Origin: Bdellovibrionia bacterium | Lineage (GTDB): Bacteria; Bdellovibrionota; Bdellovibrionia; Bdellovibrionales; JAUICD01 | Reading direction: 5' to 3' | Length of the DNA: 64,000 bases | Assembly (NCBI GenBank): GCA_030427965.1 | Contig: JAUICD010000002.1 | Location: 1 to 64,000 of the forward strand | Shown here: piece after piece, positions 46,258 through 56,867 of the stretch | Numbering within the stretch: the first letter of the stretch is position 1 | How the letters are laid out: each line of letters opens with the position of its first letter | Translations under genes and position numbers: made by a program | The notes under the pieces: generated by a model | What the model saw: the letters and a program-made list of their open reading frames with translations, nothing else | The model's database searches: none | Told to the model about the DNA's origin: nothing

Positions 46258-46441
46258 ATCTTTTCCATATAAAATTTACCAGTTCCAAAGTAGAATCAAT
46301 AACCATGATTCATGTCGTATTTACCCGGGCCTTTTTTCAAATTTTTATTCACATACTAAATTTCAATAACTTAACGTGTGGAATCAAAAATTGAGAACTG
46401 TTTGAACGTTTAGGCTCTGATAAAACTTAAACCAATCCGGT

Positions 46442-46452
46442 GGGGGGGGGGG
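46442..46452. repeat. Homopolymer tract of 11 G directly before the start codon
   Basis: T followed by eleven G, then ATGATG of the lipoprotein gene. The tract covers the ribosome-binding position. In an AT-rich chromosome this is exceptional, and such tracts vary in length by slippage. Confidence 0.85.
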
Positions 46453-46773
46453 ATGATGAAGCGTTGGGGGCTAAGTCTGTTTTTGGGAGCAATGAGTATG
46501 TCATTGATGGCTTGTGGGGAGTCTGAAATGAAGGGCAAGGAGCCGACTTTGATTTACAACTTTGTAGACGAAGAGGCTCCTTGCCGCACAGGAAGACAAG
46601 AGTTCAATTCTATTGATTCATTTTGTATGTCACTTCCAAATGATTCAAAAAACAATGAGTGCGCCTTTGATCAAAGATCAGATGAATTTTTATCTGAATG
46701 TGGTTCTCAAGAAGAGTGGGATGATCTTTATCAACGATTGAACTTTTCAAAGAATTTGGTTGAAGAAAATTAA
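46453..46773 (+). CDS. Small predicted lipoprotein, possibly phase-variable expression
   Basis: 106 residues. The signal sequence MMKRWGLSLFLGAMSMSLMA ends in a lipobox (LMAC). The mature part is short, acidic and Asp/Glu/Ser/Asn-rich, with about four further cysteines (PCRTG, SFCMS, NECAF, SECGS) that could make two disulphides. I recognise no family. The ATG is preceded immediately by 11 consecutive G bases, which serve as the only Shine-Dalgarno-like sequence. It is convergent with the methylmalonyl-CoA mutase gene, with one base between the two stop codons. Confidence 0.75.
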   Translation: MMKRWGLSLFLGAMSMSLMACGESEMKGKEPTLIYNFVDEEAPCRTGRQEFNSIDSFCMSLPNDSKNNECAFDQRSDEFLSECGSQEEWDDLYQRLNFSKNLVEEN

Positions 46774-46774
46774 A

Positions 46775-48355
46775 TCAAACCGTAATGGTTTCACGGTGTT
46801 TACCAAAGACTGTGCGAAGTTCATCACTGATTTCACCGAGTGTGGTCTTTTCTTCAACAGCAGAGATAAAGCATTCCATCAGATTTCCATCAGACTCAGC
46901 ACAATTTCGTATGGCTTCAAGACGAGAGGTGACTTTTTTGAGATCCCTTGAAGCTTTGAATTTTTTGATTCGTTCGACTTGATGGGTTTCAATTTTTGGA
47001 TCTATTTTAAGGATATCTGGTTTTTCATCAGACTGTGTTTTGAATTTATTTACACCAACTAAAATAGCCTCATTGTTTTCTAGTTTTTTTTGAAAGTCGT
47101 AAGCAGAACTCTGGATTTCATTTTGAATCCATCCAGATTCAATACAAGAGATCACACCACCCAAATCTTCAATCCGATTGATATAGTCTGTTGCTCGGGT
47201 TTCGATTTCATCTGTAAGAGATTCAATATAATAAGACCCTGCCCAAGGGTCTACGACCTCAGAAACTCCACTTTCAAATCCAATCACTTGCTGAGTTCTT
47301 AAGGCAATGGTCGCAGATTTTTCTGTGGGTAAGCCCAAAGCTTCATCCATGGAATTTGTATGGAGGCTCTGTGTGCCCCCAAAGACAGAGGCCAAAGCCT
47401 GTAAAGAAATACGCACGATATTGTTTTCAGGCTGTTGGGCAGTCAGTGTTGAGCCTGCGGTTTGAGAATGAAATCTCAATTTCAAGGATTTTTCATTCTG
47501 CGCCCCAAAGCGTGTTTTCATTATATTTGCCCACATTCTTCGAGCAGCTCGAAACTTAGCGACCTCTTCTAAGAAGTTATTGTGCACATTGAAGAAAAAA
47601 CTCAATCGAGGAGCAAACTCATCAACAGAAAGCCCTTTGTTTACTGCAGCCTGAACATATGTGATAGCATTTGCGAGAGTAAAGGCCACCTCTTGTACAG
47701 CAGTACTTCCTGCCTCACGAATGTGATAGCCACTAATACTAATGGTGTTCCACTTGGGAACCTCTCTTTTACAAAAATCAAAAATATCGGTAATAATTCT
47801 CAAGCTTGCTTTAGGTGGATAAATGTAAGTTCCACGTGCGATGTACTCTTTTAGTAAGTCATTTTGTATGGTTCCAGAAAGCTGATCTCTTTTAATCCCT
47901 CTCTTTTTGGCAACGGCAATGTAAAGAGAAAGTAGGATTCCAGCTGTAGAATTTATCGTCATAGATGTGGAAACCTTGTCGAGCGGAATTTCATTGAAGA
48001 GTTCTTCCATATCTTCAATGGTTGAAATTGCAACGCCAACCTTTCCGACCTCTCCAGTGGACATAACATGATCGGAGTCGTAGCCCATTTGGGTGGGAAG
48101 ATCAAAAGCAACACTTAGACCTGTTTGTCCTTTTTCCAAAAGGCTCCGATAGCGCTCGTTGCTTTCTTTTGCTGATCCAAAGCCAGCATACTGTCTCATT
48201 GTCCACAAGCGGCCTCGGTACATTGTCTCGTGAACCCCCCTTGTGAATGGAAACTGGCCGGGCTTTCCAAGGGTTTCATCGATGTTTTTTGAAAGATCAT
48301 TTTGCGAGTAGAGCTCTTTTATTGGAATTCCACTGCTTGTCTTTTTTTCACTCAT
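46775..48355 (-). CDS. Methylmalonyl-CoA mutase, catalytic (large) subunit without B12 domain
   Basis: 526 residues. Isomerises (R)-methylmalonyl-CoA to succinyl-CoA. The substrate-binding barrel is clear: [59 protein letters not shown] and [20 protein letters not shown]. It stops at the end of the barrel domain with no cobalamin-binding domain (DxHxxG motif absent), so the B12-carrying small subunit must be encoded elsewhere. It overlaps the biotin carrier gene by 4 bases. Final gene of the operon. Confidence 0.93.
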   Translation of the reverse strand: MSEKKTSSGIPIKELYSQNDLSKNIDETLGKPGQFPFTRGVHETMYRGRLWTMRQYAGFGSAKESNERYRSLLEKGQTGLSVAFDLPTQMGYDSDHVMSTGEVGKVGVAISTIEDMEELFNEIPLDKVSTSMTINSTAGILLSLYIAVAKKRGIKRDQLSGTIQNDLLKEYIARGTYIYPPKASLRIITDIFDFCKREVPKWNTISISGYHIREAGSTAVQEVAFTLANAITYVQAAVNKGLSVDEFAPRLSFFFNVHNNFLEEVAKFRAARRMWANIMKTRFGAQNEKSLKLRFHSQTAGSTLTAQQPENNIVRISLQALASVFGGTQSLHTNSMDEALGLPTEKSATIALRTQQVIGFESGVSEVVDPWAGSYYIESLTDEIETRATDYINRIEDLGGVISCIESGWIQNEIQSSAYDFQKKLENNEAILVGVNKFKTQSDEKPDILKIDPKIETHQVERIKKFKASRDLKKVTSRLEAIRNCAESDGNLMECFISAVEEKTTLGEISDELRTVFGKHRETITV

Positions 48356-48876
48356 TTATCACCATAGACAATCAGTACTGACCCTGATTCCACGCTTTGT
48401 CCCTTTTCCACTTTGATTTCTTTTATAACGCAATCACGTGAAGCTCTCATTTCATTTTCCATTTTCATAGCTTCCATGATTAAAACAGGCTGATCGGCTT
48501 TTACCTCATCACCTTCTGCGACAAGAATATCAACAATTTTTCCAGGCATACCAGAGGAGAGAGAGTCTCCTCCCGTGAGTCCGCCCCCGCCCTTTAGGCT
48601 TTCATGTAGAAGTGACTCATCATTGTGAAGAGGAATTTCTCTATAGGAGCCTCTTGTATAGACATTGTACTTTACACCCTCACCGTGGACATTGATCATA
48701 TAGGATGTGTTTTCAAATAGAAAACTAATAGCATCATCCATTCTTTGGTAGTCCCATTTTTTTACAGCATGAGTTTCTTTTAGCTCTCCATCATTTAGAG
48801 TAATGAGCCATTCGGTGGGGTGTTCAAAGATCTCAACTTCAATTTTCTTCCCTTTTGATGTTCCTTCAAAATACAT
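48352..48876 (-). CDS. Biotin carboxyl carrier subunit of acyl-CoA carboxylase
   Basis: 174 residues. The C-terminal biotinyl domain holds the biotin lysine in [19 protein letters not shown] (AMKM). The N-terminal 100 residues look like the beta-barrel linking domain (BT) that joins biotin carboxylase and carrier in propionyl-CoA carboxylase alpha chains, here a separate protein. The ATG at 48876 has GAGGTAACT upstream, and the start is 3 bases after the biotin carboxylase stop. It overlaps the mutase gene. The biotin is carboxylated by the protein at 48879-50369. Confidence 0.9.
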   Translation of the reverse strand: MYFEGTSKGKKIEVEIFEHPTEWLITLNDGELKETHAVKKWDYQRMDDAISFLFENTSYMINVHGEGVKYNVYTRGSYREIPLHNDESLLHESLKGGGGLTGGDSLSSGMPGKIVDILVAEGDEVKADQPVLIMEAMKMENEMRASRDCVIKEIKVEKGQSVESGSVLIVYGDK

Positions 48877-48878
48877 AG

Positions 48879-50369
48879 TTACCTCAGTGCCCCGATTCGG
48901 CCAAAGTCTTTCCAACGGCTTTTGTCTGTCATTTTTTCAACACTGCGGTTTTTTAGATCGTTGTGGGCTTCAATTGCTGCAGCAATAAGAAAGGCGCGAT
49001 CGTCCACAAAGTGAAAAAGATCTCTTCGGTTTTTGAAGTCTTTTTCTAAAAACTGAGTTGTATAAGTTCCATCAATAAATTTTTCTTGCTCCAATATAGA
49101 TCTCAAAAGAACAATATTGGTTTTAATCCCACTTAAGGTGAATTCTGCGAGTGCTCTTTGAAGTCTATCAATGGCATCTTGTCTTGTTTTTCCCCATGCA
49201 ATCAACTTTGCAACCATTGGGTCGTAGTAAATGGGCACCTCATATTGTGGATATGCGTAAGAGTCGACTCGAATAAATGGACCCTGTGGGTGCCTACAAC
49301 GCTCAATTTTCCCTGGGCTTGGAAGGTAAGTTTCAGGGTCTTCGGCACAAACTCGGACTTCAATGGCGTGTCCATTTTGGGTGATGTCTTCTTGTTTGAA
49401 AGAGAGTTTTTTCCCAGCAGCCACATTGAGTTGTTCTTTTACAAGGTCATAGCCTGTTACCATCTCTGTTACAGGATGTTCAACTTGAAGTCGTGTATTC
49501 ATTTCCATAAAGAAAAATTCTTTGGTTTCATTATCAAAAATAAACTCAAAAGTCCCAGCACCTGAATACCCGATGGCCTTTGTTGCTGTGACAGCAACTT
49601 CTCCCATTCGTCGTCGCACTTCTTCAGGAACTGCAATACTAGGGGATTCCTCAATGAGTTTTTGATGACGTCTTTGTATAGAACACTCTCTCTCGAAAAG
49701 GTGGACAGCATTTCCATGGTTGTCGCCAAAGACTTGTATTTCAATGTGTTTTGGATTTTGTATAAAACGTTCCACATACACCACATCATTGCTGAAATAA
49801 TTCATGGCTTCAGATTTTGCGGCATTGTAGGAAAGTTCTAGATCTTCAGGTCGTTTAACAATTCTCATCCCCTTTCCGCCACCACCAGCAGCAGCTTTTA
49901 TAATTACAGGGTATCCAATTTCATTGACAACTCGAGTGAGTTCTTCAAGATCTGTTACTGCTCCCTTACTTCCGGGCACGGTGGGGACTCCAGCATCCAT
50001 CATTGTTTTTCTTGCCTGTACTTTATCACCCATAAGCTCAATACTTTCTGGTGAAGGGCCAACAAAAGTAATGCCGTTTTCTTTTAAAAGTCGCGCAAAA
50101 TCTGCATTTTCACTTAAGAAACCGTAACCGGGGTGGACGGCATCAGCTCCAGATTTTTTAATGGCCTTCATTAAGTTTTCAACGTTGAGATAAGACTCTC
50201 GACTTGGTGGAGGTCCAACAAAATAAGCTTCATCCGCAAGTAAGACGTGAAGACTTTGTCTGTCAGCGTTGCTATAAACAGCTGCGTTTGGAATGCCCAT
50301 TTCACGACACGCGCGAATCACGCGAAGTGCAATCTCACCTCTATTTGCAATGAGTACTTTTTTAAACAT
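48879..50369 (-). CDS. Biotin carboxylase subunit of acyl-CoA carboxylase
   Basis: 496 residues, ATP-grasp enzyme. It begins FKKVLIANRGEIALRVIRAC, the family start. AAAGGGGKGMRIV is the ATP-grasp loop and EMNTRLQVEHPVTEMVTG the catalytic segment. It carboxylates the biotin of the neighbouring carrier protein. About 45 residues beyond the normal AccC end form an extension. The pathway (pccB-type transferase upstream, mutase downstream) points to propionyl-CoA rather than acetyl-CoA, but the sequence alone does not prove it. Confidence 0.93.
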   Translation of the reverse strand: MFKKVLIANRGEIALRVIRACREMGIPNAAVYSNADRQSLHVLLADEAYFVGPPPSRESYLNVENLMKAIKKSGADAVHPGYGFLSENADFARLLKENGITFVGPSPESIELMGDKVQARKTMMDAGVPTVPGSKGAVTDLEELTRVVNEIGYPVIIKAAAGGGGKGMRIVKRPEDLELSYNAAKSEAMNYFSNDVVYVERFIQNPKHIEIQVFGDNHGNAVHLFERECSIQRRHQKLIEESPSIAVPEEVRRRMGEVAVTATKAIGYSGAGTFEFIFDNETKEFFFMEMNTRLQVEHPVTEMVTGYDLVKEQLNVAAGKKLSFKQEDITQNGHAIEVRVCAEDPETYLPSPGKIERCRHPQGPFIRVDSYAYPQYEVPIYYDPMVAKLIAWGKTRQDAIDRLQRALAEFTLSGIKTNIVLLRSILEQEKFIDGTYTTQFLEKDFKNRRDLFHFVDDRAFLIAAAIEAHNDLKNRSVEKMTDKSRWKDFGRIGALR

Positions 50370-50378
50370 TTTGGGCTC

Positions 50379-51941
50379 CTATAGGGGAATATTCCCATGC
50401 CTTTTTGGCGGCATTTGATCACGTTTGTTTCTCAGCATTTCAAGTGCTTGAATAATTCGAACTCGTGTCATAGATGGTTCAATCACCTCATCGACATAGC
50501 CGAGCTCTGCTGCGCGATATGGGTTTGCAAACTTCTCTTGGTAATCTGCAGTCAATCGAGCCCGTTCGGCTTCGGGATCGTCAGCGTTTTTTATTTCATT
50601 TCGAAAAATAATATTCACAGCACCCTCAGGTCCCATAACTGCAATTTCAGCTGTTGGATAGGCCATGTTGATATCTGCGCGCAAATGTTTTGAGGCCATG
50701 ACGTCGTATGCTCCACCATAGGCTTTTCTTGTAATCAAAGTAATTTTAGGAACGGTCGCTTCGGCATAGGCATATAAAAGCTTAGCACCATGGGTGATAA
50801 TTCCATTCCACTCCTGATCTGTTCCAGGCAAAAACCCAGGGACATCAACCAATGTGATCAATGGAATGTTGAAGGCATCACAGAAGCGAACAAACCTTGC
50901 AGCTTTAATACTTGCTTCAATGTTCAGACATCCCGCAAGTATTTGAGGTTGGTTGGCAACTATTCCAACGCTTTGACCATTGAAACGACCAAACCCAACA
51001 ACAATATTTTGTGCGTAACTCTGATGGATTTCTAGAAAATAGCCCTCATCTACAATGTGATTAATAATCTCTTTAATGTCATAGGGTTTCTTTGGGTTTG
51101 GTGGGACAATTTCATTGAGTTCTTCTACGATCCGATCTCGCTTGTCTGTTGTTGGAAGAACTGGGGATTCATCTAGGTTGTTGCTGGGTAGAAAATTTAA
51201 AAGTTCTCGAATCATAAGAAGACAGTGTTTGTCATCTTCACATGCAAAGTGAGAAACACCAGATTTTGTTGAGTGAGTTTGTGCTCCACCGAGTTCTTCC
51301 TTGGTGACCTCTTCATGTGTTACGGTTTTTATCACATCAGGGCCTGTTACAAACATATAACTTGAGTCTTTCACCATGAAAATAAAATCTGTAATACTTG
51401 GGCTATAAACGGCTCCACCTGCACACGGCCCCATGATAGCACTGATCTGTGGAACAGTGCCTGAGGCCATTGTGTTTCTTAGAAAAATATCAGCATAGCC
51501 TCCAAGTGCTTCAACACCTTCTTGAATTCGCGCCCCACCAGAATCATTGAGCCCAATGATAGGTGCACCGTTTTTAATGGCCATTTCTTGTATTTTACAA
51601 ATTTTCTTAGCTTGAGTTCCAGAAAGACTTCCTCCAAAAACAGTAAAGTCCTGACTGTAGACATAAACAGTCTTGCCGTTGATGCGGCCGTAGCCAGTGA
51701 TGACTCCATCACCTAAGAATTTGTTTTTTTCCATTTCAAAATTGTTGCATCGATGGGTCATAAACCGATCCAGTTCAACAAAGCTCCCTGGGTCAAGTAG
51801 AACATCAAGACGTTCGCGTGCCGTGAGGCGTCCGCCCTGTCTGTGTTTTGCAACACGTGCCTCGCCTCCACCAGCAAAGGCCATTTCATTTTTCTCTCTT
51901 AAATTTGAAATCAAATCTTCGTTAGATTTTGTAATATCCAT
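50379..51941 (-). CDS. pccB: Acyl-CoA (propionyl-CoA) carboxylase, carboxyltransferase subunit
   Basis: 520 residues. It transfers the carboxyl group from biotin to the acyl-CoA. The N-terminal half has [20 protein letters not shown] and [20 protein letters not shown]; the C-terminal half has [20 protein letters not shown] and [20 protein letters not shown]. The fused beta layout is that of PccB. It lies 12 bases after asnS and 9 before the biotin carboxylase gene, forming one operon. Confidence 0.93.
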   Translation of the reverse strand: MDITKSNEDLISNLREKNEMAFAGGGEARVAKHRQGGRLTARERLDVLLDPGSFVELDRFMTHRCNNFEMEKNKFLGDGVITGYGRINGKTVYVYSQDFTVFGGSLSGTQAKKICKIQEMAIKNGAPIIGLNDSGGARIQEGVEALGGYADIFLRNTMASGTVPQISAIMGPCAGGAVYSPSITDFIFMVKDSSYMFVTGPDVIKTVTHEEVTKEELGGAQTHSTKSGVSHFACEDDKHCLLMIRELLNFLPSNNLDESPVLPTTDKRDRIVEELNEIVPPNPKKPYDIKEIINHIVDEGYFLEIHQSYAQNIVVGFGRFNGQSVGIVANQPQILAGCLNIEASIKAARFVRFCDAFNIPLITLVDVPGFLPGTDQEWNGIITHGAKLLYAYAEATVPKITLITRKAYGGAYDVMASKHLRADINMAYPTAEIAVMGPEGAVNIIFRNEIKNADDPEAERARLTADYQEKFANPYRAAELGYVDEVIEPSMTRVRIIQALEMLRNKRDQMPPKRHGNIPL

Positions 51942-51953
51942 GAATTGAACTCC

Positions 51954-53243
51954 TTAAGGATAGTGACGTCCATAGAGGCGCGGAAATGGAATGGTTTCCC
52001 GTACATGTGGTAATCCACAGATCCATGCAACAGTTCTTTCAACTCCCAATCCAAATCCTGAGTGAGGAAAAGTTCCATAGCGCCGTAGGTCTGAGTACCA
52101 TTTGAAGTCATCTTGATTGAGTTTATGTTCATCTATTCGACCAGTGAGGAGCTCCAAGTTGTCTTCTCTTTGCCCACCACCAATGATTTCTCCATAACCT
52201 TCTGTTGCAAGTAAGTCGCAACTCATGCTTTCGGCTGGATTTTTCTCATCCTGTTTCATATAGAAAGCTTTAATGGCAGTTGGAAAGTGGTGAACAAAAA
52301 CAGGGCGATCGTGTTTGGAGCTAATAATGGTTTCATCAGGTGCACCAAAGTCGTCACCATCTACAAAGTTGGGATTCTCTTTTTGAATAATTTGAACGGC
52401 CTCATTGTAGTGAACTCTGGGAAAAGGGGCTTTGACACACTCAAGTTTTGATAAGTCCCTTTCAAGAACTTTCAATTCCTCTTCGCGATTTTTTATTGTT
52501 CTTTGCACAATGTATTCTACAAATTGCTCAGCAAGCTCCATGTTTTGGTAAAGATCAGCAAAAGCAACCTCAGGTTCAACCATCCAAAATTCTATTAAGT
52601 GCCTTCTTGTTTTGGATTTTTCAGCTCGAAAGGTTGGGCCGAAACAATAGACTTTACCAAAAGCGGCAGCTCCGGCTTCCATATAAAGTTGACCGCTTTG
52701 GGAGAGATATGCCTTGTCGTCAAAGTACTTTGTTTCAAATAGAGTGGATGTTCCTTCACACGCACTGGGTGTGAAGATTGGTGCATCAATCAATGTAAAT
52801 CCACGTCCGTTGAAAAAATCTCGTATTGAAGAAATAATTTCGTGTCGGACTCGAATGGCGGCATGTTGTCTTTTGGAGCGCAGCCAAAGATGTCGATGAT
52901 TCATTAAAAAATCAGTACCATGTTCTTTTGGTGTAATTGGGTAGTCTTCCACACGATGTAAGATTTCAAGTGACTCTGCGCCGAGTTCAAAACCACCAGG
53001 ACTTCGTTTTTCTTCGCGAACTGTACCCGTTAATGTAACACTGGATTCTTGCGTGAGATCTTGGAACTTTTCAAAAGCTTCCGGGTTGCACTCGCCTTTA
53101 AAGTAAACACATTGGCAAAGTCCGGTTCCATCTCTTAAAAGAAGAAATTTAATTTTCCCTGAAGACCTGGAGTTATAAACCCAGCCCTTAAGTTCCACTT
53201 TTTCGCCCACATGTTTTGACAAATCCTCAATATATACATGCAT
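51954..53243 (-). CDS. asnS: Asparaginyl-tRNA synthetase
   Basis: About 429 residues. Class II synthetase. The N-terminal OB fold ([20 protein letters not shown]) binds the anticodon. The catalytic core has motif 2 [20 protein letters not shown] and motif 3 [20 protein letters not shown]. Together with the absence of the aspartate-type insertion this favours AsnRS. The start is ATG 53243, with GAGAGG about 10 bases before; an in-frame ATG at 53264 would lengthen it by 7 residues. It is followed at 12 bases by pccB, so the housekeeping gene shares the carboxylase transcript. Confidence 0.93.
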   Translation of the reverse strand: MHVYIEDLSKHVGEKVELKGWVYNSRSSGKIKFLLLRDGTGLCQCVYFKGECNPEAFEKFQDLTQESSVTLTGTVREEKRSPGGFELGAESLEILHRVEDYPITPKEHGTDFLMNHRHLWLRSKRQHAAIRVRHEIISSIRDFFNGRGFTLIDAPIFTPSACEGTSTLFETKYFDDKAYLSQSGQLYMEAGAAAFGKVYCFGPTFRAEKSKTRRHLIEFWMVEPEVAFADLYQNMELAEQFVEYIVQRTIKNREEELKVLERDLSKLECVKAPFPRVHYNEAVQIIQKENPNFVDGDDFGAPDETIISSKHDRPVFVHHFPTAIKAFYMKQDEKNPAESMSCDLLATEGYGEIIGGGQREDNLELLTGRIDEHKLNQDDFKWYSDLRRYGTFPHSGFGLGVERTVAWICGLPHVRETIPFPRLYGRHYP

Positions 53244-53386
53244 TTCGCGTGACCTCTCTGGCATTTAGAGGCCGCATTCTTACACAAAGGAAAGGTTTTA
53301 GACACCGGGTTTTTTATAGGAAATTACGCCCCGCAAAACAGTAAAGATTTCTAGAGTCCATCCTCTTGGGTGAATGAGGGTGCGCC

Positions 53387-54598
53387 CTAGGGTGAGAGTA
53401 GCTTCTCAAGAGCTAGGTCCACTCGTATTTCGCCGTTATGTCTGACATCAAAATTGCCTGGATGTACGGTTGTGAGCATTGCAGATTTTATTTCAGCATA
53501 GGTCGCATCGGGTTTTGCACTCAAAAGTAGTGCTGCCGCTCCTGCGACATGGGGTGTGGCCATGCTTGTTCCATTCATAAAAGCCTTTCCAGAACTTGAA
53601 AGCTCAAAAGGTACAGTACTTTCAATATCTTTACCCGGCGCAACAAGATGAACGGGGTCTCCATAATTTGAAAAATAGGCGAGCAAAAAATGGATCGTAG
53701 ATGCCCCAACAGTGATTTGGGAAGGACTGTCGTAAACGGCTGGGTATTGAGGAAAGAAAGAAAGGTTTTCACCATCGTTGCCAGCAGCCACGGCAACAAA
53801 AACTCCAGCCTGAGTGAGCTCTACAAATTTATCTTGTATAGTTTGTGAGCATCGCGTGCTTCCCCAGCTCGCGTTGACAATATGAGCTCCTTTTTGAATG
53901 GCATAATCAATAGCTCCAATTGCCCCGGCGTCGCTTCCTCCAAACTGAGTCATAAAATCAAGAGCCATGATTTTTGTACGAGGGGCAACTCCTAGTATAG
54001 AGCCCTCTTCGTGGTCTGCGGCAATTGTCCCAGCCACATGTGTTCCGTGCCCAACCTCATCGTAGTTTTCTGGTGATCCATTGGTGAAATTCCATCCATT
54101 GATGTCATCTACGAAACCGTTGTCGTCGTCATCTACACCAGGCAGACCGTTTATTTCTTCATGGTTCTTCCATGCTTGTTTTGTAAGTTGTGGATGGGTG
54201 AGATCTGTTCCTGTGTCAATAACGGCAACAATGACATCTTCGCCTTTAATATTTTCATCCCAGAGTTTTTTGGCTTGAATTGCATTAACCCCCCAATTGG
54301 AATCTGTTCCTTTGGTTGATATGTGGTTTTTGTTTATAGAGGAAATTTGATAGTTGGGTTCAAAGTATTCAACAGGGTCTAAGCTTTTTTCTATAGCCTG
54401 TTGATATGCAGAAGTTTGATCGTCTGCGTAGATAAGTTCAACTTTTCCGGACATTCTTTTAACTAAGTATTCTCCAGAAACTGTTCGACTTCGACACTCG
54501 TCATTTGAGGAGGTTTTAAATTTTGATCCACCACTTTCGTTTTCCGCGCATCCCAAAAAAAAGAATGCTAAAACGAAACTCATCTTCCTCACATCCAT
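53387..54598 (-). CDS. Subtilisin-like serine protease, predicted lipoprotein
   Basis: About 403 residues. The N-terminus is a lipoprotein signal (SFVLAFFFLGCAENESGG, lipobox LGC), so the enzyme is anchored outside the cytoplasm. A short propeptide region (EYFEPNYQIS) resembles inhibitor I9 remains. The family S8 triad is complete: Asp128 in VIDTGTDLTH, His184 in VGHGTHVAG and Ser345 in GTSMATPHVAGAA; GND is also visible. ATG 54598 follows GGAG by 5 bases; GTG 54604 and ATG 54583 are alternatives. It stands alone on the minus strand. In a predatory lineage a secreted protease would attack prey proteins; that is inference. Confidence 0.92.
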   Translation of the reverse strand: MDVRKMSFVLAFFFLGCAENESGGSKFKTSSNDECRSRTVSGEYLVKRMSGKVELIYADDQTSAYQQAIEKSLDPVEYFEPNYQISSINKNHISTKGTDSNWGVNAIQAKKLWDENIKGEDVIVAVIDTGTDLTHPQLTKQAWKNHEEINGLPGVDDDDNGFVDDINGWNFTNGSPENYDEVGHGTHVAGTIAADHEEGSILGVAPRTKIMALDFMTQFGGSDAGAIGAIDYAIQKGAHIVNASWGSTRCSQTIQDKFVELTQAGVFVAVAAGNDGENLSFFPQYPAVYDSPSQITVGASTIHFLLAYFSNYGDPVHLVAPGKDIESTVPFELSSSGKAFMNGTSMATPHVAGAAALLLSAKPDATYAEIKSAMLTTVHPGNFDVRHNGEIRVDLALEKLLSP

Positions 54599-54726
54599 GT
54601 GCACTCCAATTTGCCTTCGTAGAATGAAGACAGTTCGAGTGTCTGATCGGGCGAATGAAAGTTTTACAAGAGGGACTTAGAACCAATTTGAGACAGAAAC
54701 TAGACGTAGGGCTTGTAAACCAGCAT

Positions 54727-56070
54727 TTAAATTTCAGCTCGAGCCAAGATGTTCTTTCTTTCTCGGGGAATTGTTTTTAAGAGATAATCGACATCAATGG
54801 TTTTGTGCCTTTTGTTTTTTACGATCCACTTTCCAGCAATCATCACGTTTGAAACGTCGTTTCCAGAAGCCGAGTAAACAAGTGCAGAGTAGGGATCTTC
54901 AATGCCAATAAGGTTTGGAGAAGTTCTATCTACAAGCACAATGTCAGCAAGTTTTCCTACCTCAAGAGATCCCAGATGATCTTTCATTCCTAAAACATCA
55001 GCCCCACCAAGGGTTGCTATCTCTAGGGTGTCTTGAGCTTTCATAGCAGTTGGACCTGAAATAGGTTTTTGCAAAAGGGCTGCGTGTCTCATTTCCATGA
55101 ACATATCAAGGCGGTTATTGCAGGGAGCGCCATCTGCGCCAAGTGATAGTTTTAATCCTAAATTTTTATACTCTTCAATTCGAGCGATACCGCTTCCCAG
55201 TTTCAAATTGGAGCTAGGGCAGTGGAGAATTCCGGCATTTCTTTTCTTCATCAGTTGAAGTTCGTTTTTGTTTAAATGAATGCAGTGAGCAATTGCAGCG
55301 CGGTCATTCAATAGCCCTAAGTGTTCTAAAAAATCAATATTTTCCATTCCAGTGCGTTTTCGCACAAGTTCAATTTCTTCGAGATTCTCAGAGGCATGAG
55401 TGTGAAGAATGAGGTTTCGAAATTTTGAAAGATCTGAACATGCTTCCAAAAGCTCATCTGTGCATGAAATAACAAAACGAGGGCAAAGTGCGTATTTTAT
55501 AAGATCGGAGTTTTTGTCCCACTCTTTGATCAACTCTTCGGTTTCCTTTAGTGCTGAAGTGGTGGGTTCATAAAGTGGGCCTGCGCTGTCTTTTTTGTCC
55601 ATTAGGCACTTACCACCCCAATAACGAATTCCAGTTGATTTGACAGCTTCAAGTAATTCGTTTGTGTGATGAACTGTTGCCATATCAAGAATGCTGGTTG
55701 TGCCAGTGAGGTTGAGCTCTAAAACTGACCAGAGAGCTGAAGTTTGAATAGATTTTTTATTATGAGCATTTTCAAGTGGCCAAATTCTATCTTTTAGCCA
55801 ATCAAGCAAAAGCATGTCGTCAGCCATTCCCTTAAAAAGAGTTTGGCAAAGGTGAACGTGTGTTTGAATAAGGCCGGGAATAACAAATTGATCTGTGGCA
55901 TCTACGATAGAATAGTCTTTTTTACTCCGAATAGATTTTTGAACTTTGGAGATGACTCCGTTTTCAACAAGAAGATCACCTTTAAAGGTTCTGCGCTCTT
56001 TATCTAGTGTAACCAAAGTCCCATTTTTAATAAGAGTGGGCTTTTTCAAGAGAGGTTTCCTATGAAACAT
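54727..56070 (-). CDS. Amidohydrolase, probably a nucleobase/nucleoside deaminase
   Basis: 447 residues of the amidohydrolase superfamily. Metal ligands: HVH in GLIQTHVHLCQTLF, the later histidines in ILHTHASENLEE and IAHCIHLNKNEL, and the aspartate of SLGADGAPCNN. The layout fits the SAH/MTA deaminase, guanine deaminase and AtzA-like group; which base or nucleoside it deaminates is not certain. It overlaps the purine nucleoside phosphorylase gene by 25 bases, and the neighbours support a nucleoside salvage role. Probably the last gene of that minus-strand operon. Confidence 0.8.
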   Translation of the reverse strand: MFHRKPLLKKPTLIKNGTLVTLDKERRTFKGDLLVENGVISKVQKSIRSKKDYSIVDATDQFVIPGLIQTHVHLCQTLFKGMADDMLLLDWLKDRIWPLENAHNKKSIQTSALWSVLELNLTGTTSILDMATVHHTNELLEAVKSTGIRYWGGKCLMDKKDSAGPLYEPTTSALKETEELIKEWDKNSDLIKYALCPRFVISCTDELLEACSDLSKFRNLILHTHASENLEEIELVRKRTGMENIDFLEHLGLLNDRAAIAHCIHLNKNELQLMKKRNAGILHCPSSNLKLGSGIARIEEYKNLGLKLSLGADGAPCNNRLDMFMEMRHAALLQKPISGPTAMKAQDTLEIATLGGADVLGMKDHLGSLEVGKLADIVLVDRTSPNLIGIEDPYSALVYSASGNDVSNVMIAGKWIVKNKRHKTIDVDYLLKTIPRERKNILARAEI

Positions 56071-56867
56071 GAAAGAAAGCGAGAAAAATTCTTTGAAGCT
56101 TTCCCCGCATTTTCAGTGACTTCATCATGGCTCAATTCATCGGGACTTATCCCTGCAGCTAAGTTTGTTATACAACTTACTCCGCAAACTTTTGCGCCCA
56201 TATGCCTTGCTACAATAGCTTCAGGAACTGTACTCATACCAGCAGCTCCGACCCCCATTTTCTTAAGCATTTGGATTTCTGCTGGTGTTTCATATGAAGG
56301 GCCTGACATCCAACAATAAATCCCGGTGTGATGAGGAACGTTAACTTTTTTAAATGCTTCTTCCATTTGTTTATTCAAGTCACTGTCATAAACGTGGGAC
56401 ATGTCAGGAAAGCGTGGGCCAAATTCTTCCGTGTTGGGTCCGATAAGAGGGTTGTGGCCTGAAAAATTGATGTGATCGTTTATAATCATTAAATCAGCTG
56501 GAGACATTTCATCTAGTATTCCTCCTGCTGAGTTTGTAAGAACAAGTGTTTCGGCCCCGGCATTAATGATAGTGCGTGTTGGTAAAACGACATCATTTAA
56601 AGAGTGACCTTCGTAATAATGAATTCGGCCCTGAAAAACAAAAACCTCTTTCTCCTCCGCATGGCCTACAATCAACTTACCTCCATGGCCTTCGACACCA
56701 GGAGATTGAAAATGTGGAATTTCAGAAAATGGAATGACAATGTCTTTCTCAATTGCGTCCACAAAGTTTCCAAGACCAGATCCAAGTGTTAGAGAAATCT
56801 TTGGACGTAGTTTGGTTTGTTTTAAAATAAACGCCGAGGCTTCTTTGACCTGTTGTAACTCTGTCAT
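56046..56867 (-). CDS. Purine nucleoside phosphorylase
   Basis: 273 residues, the trimeric PNP family size. The phosphate loop GSGLGNFVDA is at about 29, and VFQGRIHYYEGHSLNDVVLP and TLVLTNSAGGILDEM give the family pattern; GIYCWMSGPSYETPAEI and MGVGAAGMSTVPEAIVARHM follow. It splits purine nucleosides to base and ribose-1-phosphate. The ATG overlaps the stop of the pyrimidine phosphorylase gene by 4 bases (ATGA). Together with the neighbours it forms a nucleoside breakdown operon. Confidence 0.94.
   Translation of the reverse strand: MTELQQVKEASAFILKQTKLRPKISLTLGSGLGNFVDAIEKDIVIPFSEIPHFQSPGVEGHGGKLIVGHAEEKEVFVFQGRIHYYEGHSLNDVVLPTRTIINAGAETLVLTNSAGGILDEMSPADLMIINDHINFSGHNPLIGPNTEEFGPRFPDMSHVYDSDLNKQMEEAFKKVNVPHHTGIYCWMSGPSYETPAEIQMLKKMGVGAAGMSTVPEAIVARHMGAKVCGVSCITNLAAGISPDELSHDEVTENAGKASKNFSRFLSCFIGNLS

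Noticed and set aside
46303..46392. Short open frame before the poly-G tract, about 29 codons
   Set aside because: No Shine-Dalgarno, Phe/Ile/Asn-rich composition like random AT-rich sequence.
47830..47845. GTTCCACGTGCGAT, similar to half of parS, within the mutase gene
   Set aside because: Only the left half and core match; the right arm is not complementary, so it is not a palindromic parS site.
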